From NCBI GenBank assembly GCA_030762935.1, contig CM060899.1, positions 16,661,001 through 16,725,000 of the forward strand: DNA of 64,000 nt, in the 5' to 3' direction. The notes below the pieces were generated by a model, which saw only the letters and a program-made list of their open reading frames with translations, had not been told where the DNA came from and searched no databases. Source of the DNA: Hymenopus coronatus. Taxonomy: Eukaryota; Arthropoda; Insecta; Mantodea; Hymenopodidae. This document shows, piece by piece, positions 1-11,467 of this stretch. A program made the position numbers and the translations under genes. Position 1 is the first letter of the stretch, and every line of letters starts with the position of its first letter.

Positions 1-508
1 TCTTCACTGTAACTGTCCAGTGTGCATAGTAGGTTTAAATTTATACAAAATGCGTTATAGATTATAGTATTTTACCTAATAATACAGAAATTACGGTCTG
101 AAATTGTTGTAGGGATGGCCCCTGTGCCCCTGAAGGCCAGCCACCACTGTAAGAGAATAACTGGAAACAGTTAAACTCAATATGAAATAGAAATCACAAA
201 CCTAAGGAAACATAACGTGACACTGGTAAAAATAATGTAGCGGTAAAAAAAAAAATTCAACTTTAAAGGTTCTCCATGGTCAAAGGTCCTCTTTAAATCC
301 TCTTTCCTACACAAGGGGAAGCAAAATTATTATGACTAATTCAAATATACAGGAGCTACAATTAGCTTATTTTATCTCAGGGCAAATGCTCAGTTTATTA
401 CACGAAAGATTTTCCGTTAAATGCGAAGCTTCGCGGGAATCGACCTTATCGATCTAGAAAAAAATTATAAAATCCAAAAAGTTGAAAGCAAGTTCTATGG
501 CTTATAAC
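1..508. other. AT-rich intergenic sequence, nothing recognised
   Basis: No reading frame, RNA gene or repeat that I recognise is visible here. The sequence is AT-rich with short A runs. Confidence 0.5.
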
Positions 509-770
509 TTTTTTTTTTTTTTTTTTTTAACTTAACGTCCTTTCACCTGGTTGGTCATATCGGACGAAGAATGAAATTGGTGTGAGATGATGCTCAAATG
601 ATCTTGGGTTCCAAGGAGCTTAGGGTTTCTCGACATTCGTCTTCTCAGGATAAGGGAAAACCCCGAAAAAAACCTTATCCGGGTAATTCACCGTAAGCGA
701 GATTCGAAGTCACGACCTGTTGATTGTGAAGCAGGCAGGTTACCACCACACTATCCAGGTGGGTAAGTTG
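509..770 (-). mobile_element. tRNA-derived SINE (family D), minus strand
   Basis: Read on the minus strand, the right end carries a tRNA-like head with a B-box-like stretch (gacttcgaatctc). A body containing ataagg and cccttatcctgagaagac follows, and the element ends in a poly(A) tail seen as a T run near 509-528. A second, more diverged copy with the same body lies at 11468-11665, which supports a dispersed family. I could not find a convincing target-site duplication. Confidence 0.65.
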
Positions 771-1124
771 TTGAAAATATATTGAATGACCTAGTTGTAA
801 TATTACAATAATCCAGCGATTGTTTGCAAAATGAGACAGCTCTTTGAATTACTCATGACAATTTGATTATTTTACGATTTAATTACTTAACCAGCAAATT
901 TGAAAACTTAGTTTTATTTTAAACAATATTTTGATGCTGACAGTTTTAGCTTACGCACTGCATGGTGGCAACTTTAATGTTATAATATGACGAACGCTAT
1001 AGTCCTTACGAATGTTCTATTTATTTGAATATTCGTTTCTTGTTCTGTGATTATAGCACTGCTGTATTTAAATAGTATGTGTATATTTGCGCATATGTGA
1101 ACAACTAGGAGCCTTTTAACTTAC
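771..1124. other. Sequence left of the candidate first exon
   Basis: No coding potential or known repeat is seen. If the minus-strand donor at 1124/1123 is used, this is the start of an intron of a gene that continues off the left edge of the window. Confidence 0.35.
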
Positions 1125-1430
1125 CTGGATCTTCTGGCAATAGAACCTACCGTCTGCGCGGTGCCGTCACAAGCCTCGCAACCAATGGCTACTGTTTTCC
1201 TTAAAACTGGCTGAAAGACTCCTCACCCTGTCTGCCACGACCAAACCCCTTGTCTCCCAATCGCAGCATATCCCCACGAACTCCAACGCCCCTCCAACAA
1301 AGGAGGAGGAGGGAAAAGCTGCCGGAGCGCCGAAGCGGAGAATAAACGAACCACCAGACAACACACCGAAACAAGCCGCGTAATTTGGAAAACATAAACG
1401 TTTCAAGCCAAAGGTACACACTGGGTCACC
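1125..1430 (-). promoter_or_regulatory. Candidate CpG-rich promoter and 5' non-coding exon (minus strand)
   Basis: This block is clearly richer in G+C and in CpG dinucleotides than its surroundings, including cgcggtgccg and gccggagcgccg read on either strand. On the minus strand it ends in a perfect 5' splice donor, CAG|GTAAGT, with GT at 1124-1123. A minus-strand frame of about 84 codons crosses the block but stops before the donor, so the exon would be 5' UTR rather than coding. The downstream exons would lie left of position 1, outside the window. This is inference from composition plus one splice signal. It could also be a GC-rich repeat fragment. Confidence 0.35.
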
Positions 1431-2148
1431 AACAGATTAATACTCATCAGAAGTTGCACAATTCAGTGGAGGTGGCTCCTCAAAAGACAGGATAGGCTAA
1501 GCATTCCTACTCCAATAGTTTCAGAAAAAGTTTTTAAAATCTGGTTAACAGTTTATATCAAATGAAATTTATGAATAAGTTAAAGTGTCATTTTCCAACT
1601 AATTTATACTTTTATACCACATTCCGAATACGTTTGAAGTAGTTATTTTGGTTATGGTATTCTTGAAAATTTGCCAGGTTTGCATTCATCTGAAAGGAAA
1701 GCACTATCTTTAAAAGAATATTCACACAGGTTATTAGTGTATATGTGCAGACTTTTGTGTTGGTAATTGAGAACAGTATAATGAAAATATTATATTAATA
1801 TTTTCTGCATGTTCAGACATAATTTTACTTTTTAACAATAGTATGTTTTCAGGTTGATTAGTATCTCCAGTTGCCATGGCACACGACAATACATAGATAT
1901 ATATTTATTTTCTCCGACTCTGCGGGTCAGAAAGCGTAATCTTGAGTGGGCAGGCCTCCCTAATACGAATATTGTTGGAACTGAGTATGAATGCGTTGTG
2001 CACGGTCAGTGATTCTACAATATCTAGGTCAACAGGTCAGGTATTAAGTATGAAAACGTGGAAGCAAAACGGATAGTCTATACCCAAAGTTATTATTCAA
2101 TTAACAGTTAAGACCATGCAATATATACAAATCGAGAACTGTTAGACG
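1431..2148. other. Intergenic, nothing recognised
   Basis: AT-rich sequence without a supported gene or a repeat that I recognise. Confidence 0.45.
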
Positions 2149-2180
2149 AAGAGAGAGAGAGAGCGGGAGGGGGGGGGGGG
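2149..2180. repeat. (GA)n / poly(G) compound low-complexity tract
   Basis: A GA dinucleotide run passes directly into a run of 13 G. Confidence 0.95.
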
Positions 2181-2227
2181 ACCAACACAGTGAAGTATAC
2201 AAATTTGGGTACCATTTATCAAAATAC

Positions 2228-2490
2228 ATGGGCAAGGAGTAACATACTAGCCTCTGGTTTCCAAGGTCGCGAATTCAAACCCACCAGAGGACGATGAATT
2301 TTTCGGGCGTAAAACTCCTCAGAATGGCTTCCTTGGTCCAGTGTCATAGATTTATGGCGTATAAAAGAACCTCAAGCCTGATAAAGAAGCATCTAAAAAA
2401 ATTAAGCGTATTTAACGACCAATATAGAAAGTGATGCTAATGCCAAGAATTGCAGAAATTAAAGAGTGTCCGTTAAAAAGAAAATTAGTT
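2228..2490 (+). mobile_element. tRNA-derived SINE (family A), diverged copy
   Basis: A tRNA-like head (caaggtcgcgaattcaaacc resembles a B box) is followed by the family A body signatures aatggcttcc, ataaaagaacctcaagcctg and a tail ending in gcagaaattaaagagtgtcc. Other copies lie at 3604-3910, 10801-11095, 54264-54507, 61190-61660 and 63655-63905. The copy is diverged and I saw no target-site duplication. Confidence 0.75.
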
Positions 2491-3592
2491 TAATTTTCTG
2501 TATCTATACCTGACATTCTGACACTGGAACGACAGAAACACAATTATCACTTGTTTACGAAACTTAGGCAAATTTGAAGTAGTCTGCCTCCTGAAGCTAT
2601 GATCACAATTCTAAGTGTATGTATGACGTCCTATAGTAGGCATTAGGGAAAGGCCTCTTGTTAAGTACCTACCAGGGAAGCACAGCCGACAATTGACGGC
2701 GCTTTTGAAATCAACTACGCGTTTGAGAAGTGATTGTTGCACTTAACAGTCATAACATTCAATAAACAGAAAATTAGTAAAAACGCCTTTGGAAACATTA
2801 AAGATAAATCTGCATCTTTAGTTCTTAATAATTACTGTATTATAATTTACAAGTATGAACTAATGTACTATAATGGCGGATGTAGCAGCGAATTAATAGA
2901 TAATCTATTTTGGCGTCGCATGACACACTGAAAAAAACGACTTATTTTAGATAATGGCAGGGTCACAACTTTACCAAACTCGGTTATTCATACTGTCATA
3001 ACAAAAGTAGCAAAAAATGTAGGTAATCCTTCCTGGCATGAGCACACATTGGGAGCAGGGAGGGAAATTAAAGCCAAATTATAGTCTTTCATCGTGTGCT
3101 ACTTTCCTGCAAAGAATATAGGTATTTGGGGATAACAAAAAACGGATCAAAAGTCATTCATAAGCATTACGTTTCAAAAGAAATGAGAAGAAAAGAAACA
3201 GAATAAAAGAATCCAATCTCATTTGGTGATGCTATCCGAATAACATAGAATTGCAAGAACATCCGAATAACAGTACAAGAAGAGAGTGGGAAACAATTAT
3301 AGGCAAAGAATGAAACGGCAATTGCTGTCATCGTATTGCTGTGTAAACAAGAGCTTGGTGATTAAGGCCACGATGAAAGTCATTTTATGATGCAAGTCAT
3401 ACAAATTGCTACTCGGATAATGCAGTACAAGGATGGTTTACATCAACATCAACACCGAGAAGATCCAAAATAATACCTTATTGAATGCATATATGAAGAA
3501 GTAATGGTTAAAACAACTAATTAAATTAAAGAAGCTCTTTTTCTTCAATCCAATGCGACGACACAACAGATAAATGTCGCAATCATCCAGTC
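2491..3592. other. Intergenic, nothing recognised
   Basis: No supported gene. A frame of 65 codons at 2734-2931 has no recognisable features and I treat it as chance. Confidence 0.5.
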
Positions 3593-3603
3593 ATTGTGAA
3601 GTA

Positions 3604-3910
3604 AAATGGAAATGTTGGTTTGTTTATGGACGCTCTTCAACTGCTACGGTTCTTAGCGTGCCATTCTATATTTAGACGTGAAAGACCGCTTAAGCAGGCT
3701 TTCCATAAAGACATAAAGAGAGGGCTCTTTATCAGGCTGATGTTCTTTTGCATGTTGTAAATCTAGCACACGGAACCACAAACTTTATTCCCTTCCGAAG
3801 CAAACCACACTAATGATTCCCACGCCCGAAAAAATCTATCACCCTCCGCCGGTTTTGCAACTGCGACTTTGAGAAACAGAATGTTACTCCTTGACCATAG
3901 ATGAAGACTA
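3604..3910 (-). mobile_element. SINE family A, minus strand, with 11-bp target-site duplication
   Basis: On the minus strand the copy runs from a degenerate tRNA-like head near 3910, through the family A body (aagaacatcagcctgataaa), to a tail ending in tccataaacaaac. It is flanked by the direct repeat attgtgaagta at 3593-3603 and 3911-3921. That duplication fixes both ends and shows that it arrived by retrotransposition. Confidence 0.8.
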
Positions 3911-3921
3911 ATTGTGAAGTA

Positions 3922-5474
3922 GAAAGATACGATGGGCGTAGTCCAGATCGGGTTTTGGATTTGATAGTATCAGTACAATTAAAACTATTTCTGAAGTATG
4001 TGATATATTATTTAAGTTCTCCAAGTATTTAATATCACAGGTCGGCGCTAAGATGGCACTAGTGTCATGACTGCGAAATGTCAGGGCCTCAAACGCTAGT
4101 GAAGAGCCACGTCTCATGTTTCATTCACAAACTCCTGTACGCACAGATTAAATAACGTCTTACAAGTTTTGCAAACTCCATAAAAGAAGTTCGTTTGTTT
4201 TCCTACCATCTTCAGGTCTTATCTACACACATGAAATCAGTAAACGCAAAGCATTTTGGATCAAATAGTTGGGATAAAATTTCGACTGCTAGCGAGAATG
4301 TGTTAGAGTACTAAAGTAAGAATTCTGGAAATGATTTATGGTAATAATGAAGAAGTAATCATTGTTTTTATGATATAGCAGATCTATCTAGTTCTGAATC
4401 CAAAGATGTAGCTATAGATTTGAAAAGAACAATTTTCGAAATATGACATTTGCAGTTCTGTTAACCGTGTTTTAATGAATGAATTAGTCTTCAAAATACT
4501 ACAGTAGAAATCGCTAGATACACAATATTGTTTTTCAGCTATTGAGTAAATATGGAAATTACAAGAAAAAAAGGTTCAACATTGTGAACGTCTGAAGAAA
4601 AGAAACGAGGCATATCTCCAATATAACTCTAGCTCAAGAAGAAAACTCTTAATTTTGATATCATGAAAAGCACTTAGATTTCAACTTTGGTGGATTTATC
4701 ACGGTAGAGTGGTAATGATTTTTCATTACAGAATTATTACTCCATATATTTTGTCTTTTCAAGATTGAGAAACGAGCTGGAATTTGTCTCCTCCCACAAC
4801 CACTTCTCTGTTGAAGTGATGAAAATACATGGAAAGTGAGTTCAAAATGTGTTACTGGAAGCATAAATACTGTTTATTTTACCTCAAACAAACAGTTTCT
4901 TATACAAGATTTAGTATCGAGAGGTGCTTTTCTTATTTAAATAGAATTAAACCTTACTTAAGGAGCACAAAGGACAGGACAGGCTAACAACTTTAGCAAA
5001 GGCATTTATGGAACGTGAACTTTATGTGCTGGAAAAGCATGATGCATGGTAGGAGGATGCATGTAATCGCTATACACCAGCATAAAATGTTGACACACTT
5101 TTCTACTTTAGAATTAAAATTAAGAATTTTTTATTTGTTTCAGCTATATCTGTAATTTGCATATTCTGAATATTTGCCTTCCCTGAAAATATCGCTGCAA
5201 GCCGCCACAGCAATTCGGACATTCTATATAGATTTGGTAAGCCATATTTTATAGAGATATCTCATTTCAGATAATTTCATAGGCCTAAAATTGCTAGACG
5301 GCGAAATATCGATACTATAACACATGCAATTGAAAATAATTTGCAAACTGATCGATACCACTGCATTAAGCTTTGGACAGTCCCTGATTCTGGCACACTG
5401 CTTGGGTGGAAACTACATTTAGACTTCCGATCAACAACAATGATGGGCGCCATTATTGGCACTATATATATTAT
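3922..5474. other. Intergenic, nothing recognised
   Basis: AT-rich sequence with only short chance reading frames. No repeat that I recognise. Confidence 0.5.
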
Positions 5475-5718
5475 TCAAGGTCGCGGACTTAGTTTATTTC
5501 AGCGTGGCGCAGGACAATCGCGTATGCGAGTGCGTGGCGTTCTAGCACTCGCTATCGCGGCGCGCTTCCGCTCGACCCAGATAACAAGTTTAAACTCGTC
5601 ATTCCTGCAGCAATGCCGCCAGCAAGAAGACCTTATTATGGCAGACGGCGAACACCACGCACTCGCGTACGCGATTTGCCCTGCGCTTGGCTGAAATAAA
5701 CTAAGCCCGCAACCTTGA
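5475..5718. mobile_element. GC-rich MITE with ~67-bp terminal inverted repeats
   Basis: The two ends are inverted copies of each other over about 67 bp: the left arm starts tcaaggtcgcggacttag and the right arm ends with the complement cttagcccgcaacc-like sequence (ctaagcccgcaaccttga), with only a few mismatches and a 1-nt indel. The arms flank a short CpG-rich core of about 110 bp. Both arms contain runs such as gcacgcactcgc. The GC content contrasts with the AT-rich flanks. No transposase is encoded, so it would be mobilised in trans. I could not identify the target-site duplication or the superfamily. Confidence 0.75.
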
Positions 5719-5725
5719 GCATGTT

Positions 5726-6190
5726 TGCGCGCAAGAAGGGCATATAGCGCACAGCGGAAGTTTTTAAAAGAGCATTTTGCTGCTACCCAGGCTCGGATAG
5801 CGCCAACATTGATGTATTTAGGTTGGTTTGCTCGCTTTGAATTTCGATTACAAGGTATAGGTATTCGTTTGCTTGCACACGGGCCTTTCTTTTGCTATAC
5901 CATCTACATAGATTTAGATTAAAAGTTAGATTTGCTTTTTGAGCAACTGCAGACATTTGATGCATGCCTATTATTGTATCTTGAAAATCTTGAAGATGAT
6001 TAAGTTTCTTGAGCAACTGCAGACATTTGATGCATGCCAATTATGGTATCTTGAAAATCTTGTAGGTTTTTGCGTGCAAGAAGGGCATATAGGACGCAGC
6101 GGAAGTTTTTAAAAAAAGTACTAGGCTGCTACCCAGGCACAGATAGCGCCAACTATTGATGTATTTAGATTGGTTTGCTCACTTTGAATT
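5726..6190. repeat. Local direct duplications next to the MITE
   Basis: A segment of about 120 bp at 5726-5850, starting gcgcaagaagggcatata, is repeated with changes at 6069-6190. Between them a 52-bp segment starting gagcaactgcagacattt occurs twice with a 70-bp period, at 5941-5992 and 6011-6062. Overlapping chance reading frames across the duplications have no recognisable protein content. Confidence 0.85.
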
Positions 6191-7388
6191 TCTTTTAGAT
6201 GCTCTCTAACAAAATATTGAATGTGTGAAGAAAATATAATTTTCGTGGGAAATTAAGAGGTATATGTGAGGCAACCTTGAGAGATTCTTTGACAGCTCCA
6301 GGAAGGCGCGTTATTTATTGATTTCACTATAGTACCTTCAACTCTACTGTAAATAGCACTGCCGCTTTGGCAGCAGGACCTTTACGTTAAAGTTGGGTCG
6401 AGCGATTCATTTTCAGTAACCGATTCATACGATTCGTTCATGCAATATGAATAGATTCATACGATTCGTTCACGATTCATTAATCGTCTCCATGCCGTCT
6501 GTGTGTTCATGTTAAGCTATCTAGTTTTTACACGGGGATGTTAGTCACATGGCAGTTCCTATAGCATAAAAACTGTAATTTATATAAAACGCTGTACTCT
6601 TTTGCAAACATTTAGTAAAATGTCCTCCATTAAACGAAAAAAGAAAAACCACGTAAGAATTTGTTTAAATCTAAAATTGACACCTAAGCTTCGATTGCAT
6701 GGCGCCTGGCGGTATTTGTGTAATGTTAATAAGCAGAGTAATTATTATTCATCATTGCCGCGGTTGCACGCTAGTAAGTCGTATAATTTTTTTAATACAT
6801 CATTATAAGGCAACGCTAGTACCCAGAATAATTTTTATTTTCTTCCGAGGTAATTTTAATATTAGAGGTAAGATGTTTCTATTCCTGCATTCAGTATAGA
6901 TTATAGTATAGAAATCAATGCCGTTAAAGTATAATTTAAACGTAGATATTAATTTATTTAATCCTGGAATTCAAAAAGTTCTGTTTTTCCCTCCATTAAC
7001 AATTTTGGTATATCTACAACATACAGTCACACAATACAATGTATTAGATATTTAATAATGTTCAGTGAAATAATTTTTGAAAATTAATCCTTTCCTTATA
7101 TGTGGTGCTGTAGTTTCAATGGAAATGTTTACGATTCGATTTACTGCGCTTTCGATTATACGCTATTGTTTTTAAAAAATTAACCATCATGTTAACTCCG
7201 TATCGTTAGAACTCAACAATATTCTATTTAATGGCAGTGGTTTTCTGTTTTCTCTAACCAGAGCCAGACACGTGATAGAAGATCAGAATCCGTGGTAATT
7301 TTCAGTACTCACTCGGCACGGCAATCACGGAATGTCGACCGTGCTCGACAGTATTCGGCCGCTTTCGGCTTGGCAAACGCAGTAACCT

Positions 7389-7690
7389 TATGCACAGTTC
7401 GTTCATGAATCGTCCTGGCTTTTAGCCTGCCTGCCCTGGTGCGCGATTCACGATTCGATAATGAATCGTCTCTTTGTCTTTTAGCCTGCCCAGGTGCACG
7501 ATTCACAATTCGTTCATGAATCGTCGCCTTGTCTTTAAGCCTGCCCAGGTGCACGATTTACAATTCGTTCATGAATCGTCGCCTTGTCTTTAAGCCTGCC
7601 CAGGTGCACGATTTACAATTCGTTCATGAATCGTCGCCTTGTCTTTTAGCCTGCCCAGGTGTACGATTCACGATTCTTGCATGAATCACC
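7389..7690. repeat. Tandem array of ~60-bp units with palindromic cores
   Basis: Five units repeat the sequence tttagcctgcccaggtgcac followed by an interrupted palindrome (acgattcacaattcg / ttcatgaatcgt). Unit length is about 60 bp, and the three central units are nearly identical. A minus-strand reading frame through the array is repetitive because the DNA is, and I do not call it a gene. Confidence 0.9.
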
Positions 7691-7889
7691 CTGCTATGCA
7701 AACAACCTTGTAATCCCGACTTTGTTATTACGATAGGGGCTAGGAGCTTTTTTTGGCATAAAAGAAAAACAATGTAAAACTGAACATATTCTTTCCGCAT
7801 TATTCTGGAGTTTTCTGAACTTTGCAATAAAATTGCTCTATGAAATTACACTTTAGTTGTGTTGCATGAGATACATTGCAAAGTATATA

Positions 7890-7890
<1 letters not shown>

Positions 7891-7941
<51 letters not shown>
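7891..7941. repeat. (ATT)n microsatellite
   Basis: An uninterrupted trinucleotide run of about 51 bp. It generates an artificial poly-tyrosine frame. Confidence 0.98.
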
Positions 7942-8059
7942 TAACACCTGTTAATAAGATCATGTTAGAACACAGAGCATTGTATCGATCTCCTTTCATC
8001 AAATTCCAGGAATCTCTTATAAATAATTATTCAGATTGTATTCCTCTTTACTTTCTCAA

Positions 8060-8340
8060 CCATATACTCGTACATATTAGATAGAGAATGTATTGCAACC
8101 CACCTAAAAATTGGAAATGGAGATTTCACCGGGAGCATCTTCTGAGGCCCGTTAATTAAAATGAAAAATGTGTATGTGTGTGCGTGCGTGTGCGCGCGCG
8201 GGCGCCTCTAAACAGCATAATTAACAAATGGAAAGTCAATTAAATAACAAACTTGGTATTTAAATTCTCTTATTTTCCAAAGAGGCGTCATGAATTTCAA
8301 GAAAATCACCTAGCAAATCATCAATTACTAAAACGTGTCG
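8060..8340 (+). mobile_element. Diverged copy of the hairpin-ended repeat family
   Basis: It contains family landmarks in order: tagatagagaatgtattg, gagatttcaccgg, a TG-rich stretch, and aaacttggtatttaa. It is much more diverged than the copies at 39646-40482 or 49165-49972. Confidence 0.45.
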
Positions 8341-8699
8341 TGAAAGAGGCAGGTTATAAAATTGCGAGGCATGAGTTACCCCTTACATTGCATACCAGAC
8401 TTCAATTTCATTTCATTGATTTTACCGATTAGGTCACAAGCAAATTTGTGTATGCATTTCATGTTTGCATTCAATGTACAGCTTGTTGGATTGTAAGGAC
8501 ATCTAATTTCAAAAGAATTATTAATGGCAATATTAATTGCACTATATGATGGTATATTATCTCATTGAGAAGCTGTTGGAGGAATTCACAATTTGGTAAA
8601 TGATCAGGAACATGAAGCTTAACTTTTAGAGAAAATTCCTTCATATTACTTGAATAATCAATTTAATGGTGCCTCAGAAACCTGATAAAAACTTGGTTT

Positions 8700-8950
8700 T
8701 TATTATTAACGTTCTCTATTCTGTATGTGTCATGGCGAACTTTCGTTTTCCAGCTAAAAATTTCAGTTGATATTTCATCGGAAATTATGTTTTGAGGTCC
8801 CCTGAATTCAAAAAGGTAGTTTCAGAAAAAGGACTATGTGTGCGTGCGTGTGTGTTAATGTAGCTGTGAATGAACAGCATAAATCAAAGACGAAAAATCC
8901 GTTAGGTAAATGCAAAAGTTGATATTTAAGTTCTGCATCTACCTACGATG
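8700..8950 (+). mobile_element. Second diverged copy of the hairpin-ended repeat family
   Basis: It shows the landmarks atttcatcggaaattatg, tgaggtcccctgaattca, a TG-rich stretch, and a degraded version of the tatttaag segment. It stops at the (TA)n microsatellite. Confidence 0.4.
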
Positions 8951-8951
8951 T

Positions 8952-8953
<2 letters not shown>

Positions 8954-9033
<80 letters not shown>
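8954..9033. repeat. (TA)n-(GA)n compound microsatellite
   Basis: About 40 bp of TA repeats pass without interruption into about 40 bp of GA repeats. Confidence 0.98.
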
Positions 9034-9035
<2 letters not shown>

Positions 9036-9667
9036 AACATTTCCTACATATTTTCTGTTATTTTTTCAATCTTTCCGTATTTATACTTTTCTCAAATGGA
9101 AAGTCGTTATTCGTTTTTCTTTATGCTGGTCAAACAAAGAGAACAAAAAAGGTTATTGATTTAGCCACATTACAATAAAAGTTATTTGTAATATGTTCGA
9201 GCATTTTTTTTTTTCTTTCTTTACGTAAAATTAGTTTCTGAAGTCATATATCTTGCTAACGTAATGACGATTTTCCTGTGAATATATTACATTTAAGATG
9301 CTGCATATATAGAAAACAGTTGTAAATTATGAACTTACTTTAACCTGTGCAATAACTCATCTAAAATGAAGACGCTCGTTGTGGCTTCGGCAATGATCGG
9401 CAGTGTTCGTTTTCTTATACATACATTTTCTTCTTTAGCCTTGTGGCTTCAGCGCTGTAGGCTTTTCACATTAAAATAAATGGTTAACACATCGTGCTCA
9501 CTCGGCAGTTTCCGTCGAAGCAAAAGTACTGATCACGATTCTTCAATTCTGCGATTCTATTTGAACGACGATACCATACTATGGTTGACACGATTCATAC
9601 GATTCTTTCCTTGTACTCGTTCATATGAACGATTCGTTCATGAATCGCCCCATGTCTACTTTACGTT

Positions 9668-10680
9668 CCTTTCACGGCTTATGAATGTGTAGACCCTTAC
9701 AGCAAACATTCTACCGAGTTTCCGAAAGCTTCCGAATTTGACCGAGAATGAAAATAGAGGCTCTACACCATAGCATATAAATGTTAGAAGGATTATTTAT
9801 GCCATGCAAGTTGCATGCTGTAGGAGAACCGAATTAAATTCATCATTGTTTTGAAGGAATCAGCAAAGCTAGTGAAACATTGAATAATGTAAAGAATAAT
9901 GCTGTTGTTTAAGTTTCATTCGGATTCCTTCTACTCTAACTTACGAAACTTTCAACACTGCTTACATGTCTACCTGTCCAACTTGATTATGGAAAGAGTA
10001 TAAGGTAAAGTAAAACACATATTTTGTGGGATAGGATACGCTTGATTCATAATGAGATACACAGTGCAATGATTAGTCTATCTCGTCCATATTTTTTGGT
10101 AATTCTGGGCGACGAAAGCTAAATAAAGTATCAACTTCAGAATATTTATTCACTGGACGTCGGCTGCAATGTTAAACATCGTTAGACGTACACTTTAAAG
10201 AATTTTTGTTACTACAAAGTGTAGCTAAGGGATTACACCATTTTAAAAGCTAATCAGCCGTGCGACAAGTATAGGAGAATCTCCAAAACAACTTTTTTTG
10301 GGCCGCTTCAGGCAAAATTGATCGGTAATAAAAGTGGGGGGGGGGGGAGGGGGAGAAACGTAATGATGTAGGCTAGATGCTGTCGTCTTCTAGTAAGTGT
10401 GAGTGCATTGGCTTACGTCACTTCAGCATAGCCAACCTAAGAATCTTTCATGCACTGAATGTAACGTTGCCAACCAAAACCATAGAAACAATTCCAGCTG
10501 TTTATAAAAGTGTACACAAATTGAGTGAGAGAATGAGAGTGTGAGTGTCTCTATGATAGGAAGTTTATTGTGTAGACAGAATATCTGTAAAATAAAAATC
10601 AGTCAAATAGCATGCTTGCTATTTAAGTCAGTCCTATTCCAAAGATGATACACTGAGAAAATAATTGAAATAGAGTTTTA
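9668..10680. other. Intergenic with a poly(G) tract
   Basis: No gene is supported. A G-rich tract lies at 10335-10356. Nothing else is recognised. Confidence 0.5.
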
Positions 10681-11215
10681 TATATGGACACTAAGTGCTA
10701 TAGTTCTCAGAAACCCCATTCTATATAGGGCATGAAAAACTCTTATCAGGCTTGAGGTTCTTTTATGTTGCATAAATATATGACACAAACTTCCCTTCCA
10801 GTCACCCTCCGTGGTGTAATGGTTACCATGCTAACTTCATATACCCAAGGTCGGGGGTTCAAACCCGGCAGAGGCCAAAAAATTGGGTGTAAAGATTCTT
10901 AGCATGGCTTCCTTCAGAAGGGAAGTAAAGCCGTTGGTCCCGTGTCGTAGATGTACGGCACATAAAAGAACCTCAAGCCTGATAGAGAGGCCTCTGAGCA
11001 AAATTAAGCAGTCTTTCATGCCCAATTTAGAATGGGATGCTGAGGACCACAGCAGTTAAAAGCAAACATAAATAGCACGCATTTCCATTTCCATTACTTC
11101 CCTTCTAAAGGAAGCCATGCTAAACAGTTTAACATTGCAAAAAATCCATCACCCTGCGCCGGGTTTGAACCTGCAACATTGTTAATCAGAGGCTATACAC
11201 TAAGAATGCCATTAA
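10681..11215 (-). mobile_element. SINE family A copy (minus strand) split by a younger SINE
   Basis: The 3' half of a minus-strand family A SINE lies at 10681-10800 (gcttgaggttcttttatgtt). Its 5' half resumes at about 11096-11215 (gccgggtttgaacctgcaac). The break falls exactly at a duplicated 12-mer (acttcccttcca at 10789-10800, acttcccttcta at 11096-11107) flanking an inserted + strand copy, so this is the host of a nested insertion. Confidence 0.8.
10801..11095 (+). mobile_element. SINE family A, nearly complete, nested in an older copy
   Basis: The best-preserved tRNA-like head of the family starts here: an A-box-like tggtgtaatggttacc and a B-box-like gggggttcaaacccgg, spaced as in a tRNA gene promoter. 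The body (gcatggcttccttcagaagg, aagaacctcaagcctgatag) and the tail ending in cgcatttccatttccatt follow. The flanking 12-bp duplication shows that it inserted into an older minus-strand copy of the same family. Transcription would be by RNA polymerase III from the internal promoter; this follows from the family type and is not shown here. Confidence 0.85.
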
Positions 11216-11467
11216 AGTATCTCCCAAATTGCCACTTTTATCTGCCCTATTCTTTTATAAAGTCATATTAATATGCTTTTCTACTAAAAACACTAATGAT
11301 TTGGTATCTTTAAAGGGCATCCCAGATGCCTAAAATTTTGCATTACTATACTTAACTGATCTCAGGTAGCCAGGTATGTATCTAGGGCATATATGCAAAA
11401 TGTAGAGGGCCTGTGATACCACCCAAAAAAGTCTTTGTGATGCTGTTGCACAGGGATAAAGTTGTTT

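Larger units (their letters stand above)
6389..9659. mobile_element. hAT-like non-autonomous DNA transposon with 8-bp TSD
   Basis: The element is flanked by the same 8-bp sequence, tttacgtt, at 6381-6388 and 9660-9667. An 8-bp duplication is the hallmark of hAT elements. The inward ends match imperfectly: agttgggtcgagcgattcat on the left and, complemented, agacatggggcgattcat on the right. Subterminal repeats of the type gattcgttcatgaatcg occur at both ends and in an internal array (7389-7690), as is common for hAT transposase-binding regions. No transposase frame remains. Microsatellites and diverged repeats lie inside it. I assign hAT with moderate confidence. Confidence 0.6.

Noticed and set aside
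7389..7690. CRISPR-like array
   Set aside because: Units are contiguous tandem repeats without unique spacers, and the genome is eukaryotic.
7309..7827. Minus-strand repetitive protein frames across the 60-bp array
   Set aside because: The peptide repeats because the DNA unit is about 60 bp, a multiple of three. No start context, splice signals or known domain; the array belongs to a hAT-like element.
7857..8084. Poly-tyrosine protein
   Set aside because: Artefact of the (ATT)n microsatellite.
8910..9164. Proteins with Y-I and E-R repeats
   Set aside because: Artefact of the (TA)n-(GA)n microsatellite.
10801..10880. tRNA gene
   Set aside because: A and B boxes are present but the arms do not pair as a tRNA, and SINE body sequence follows directly.
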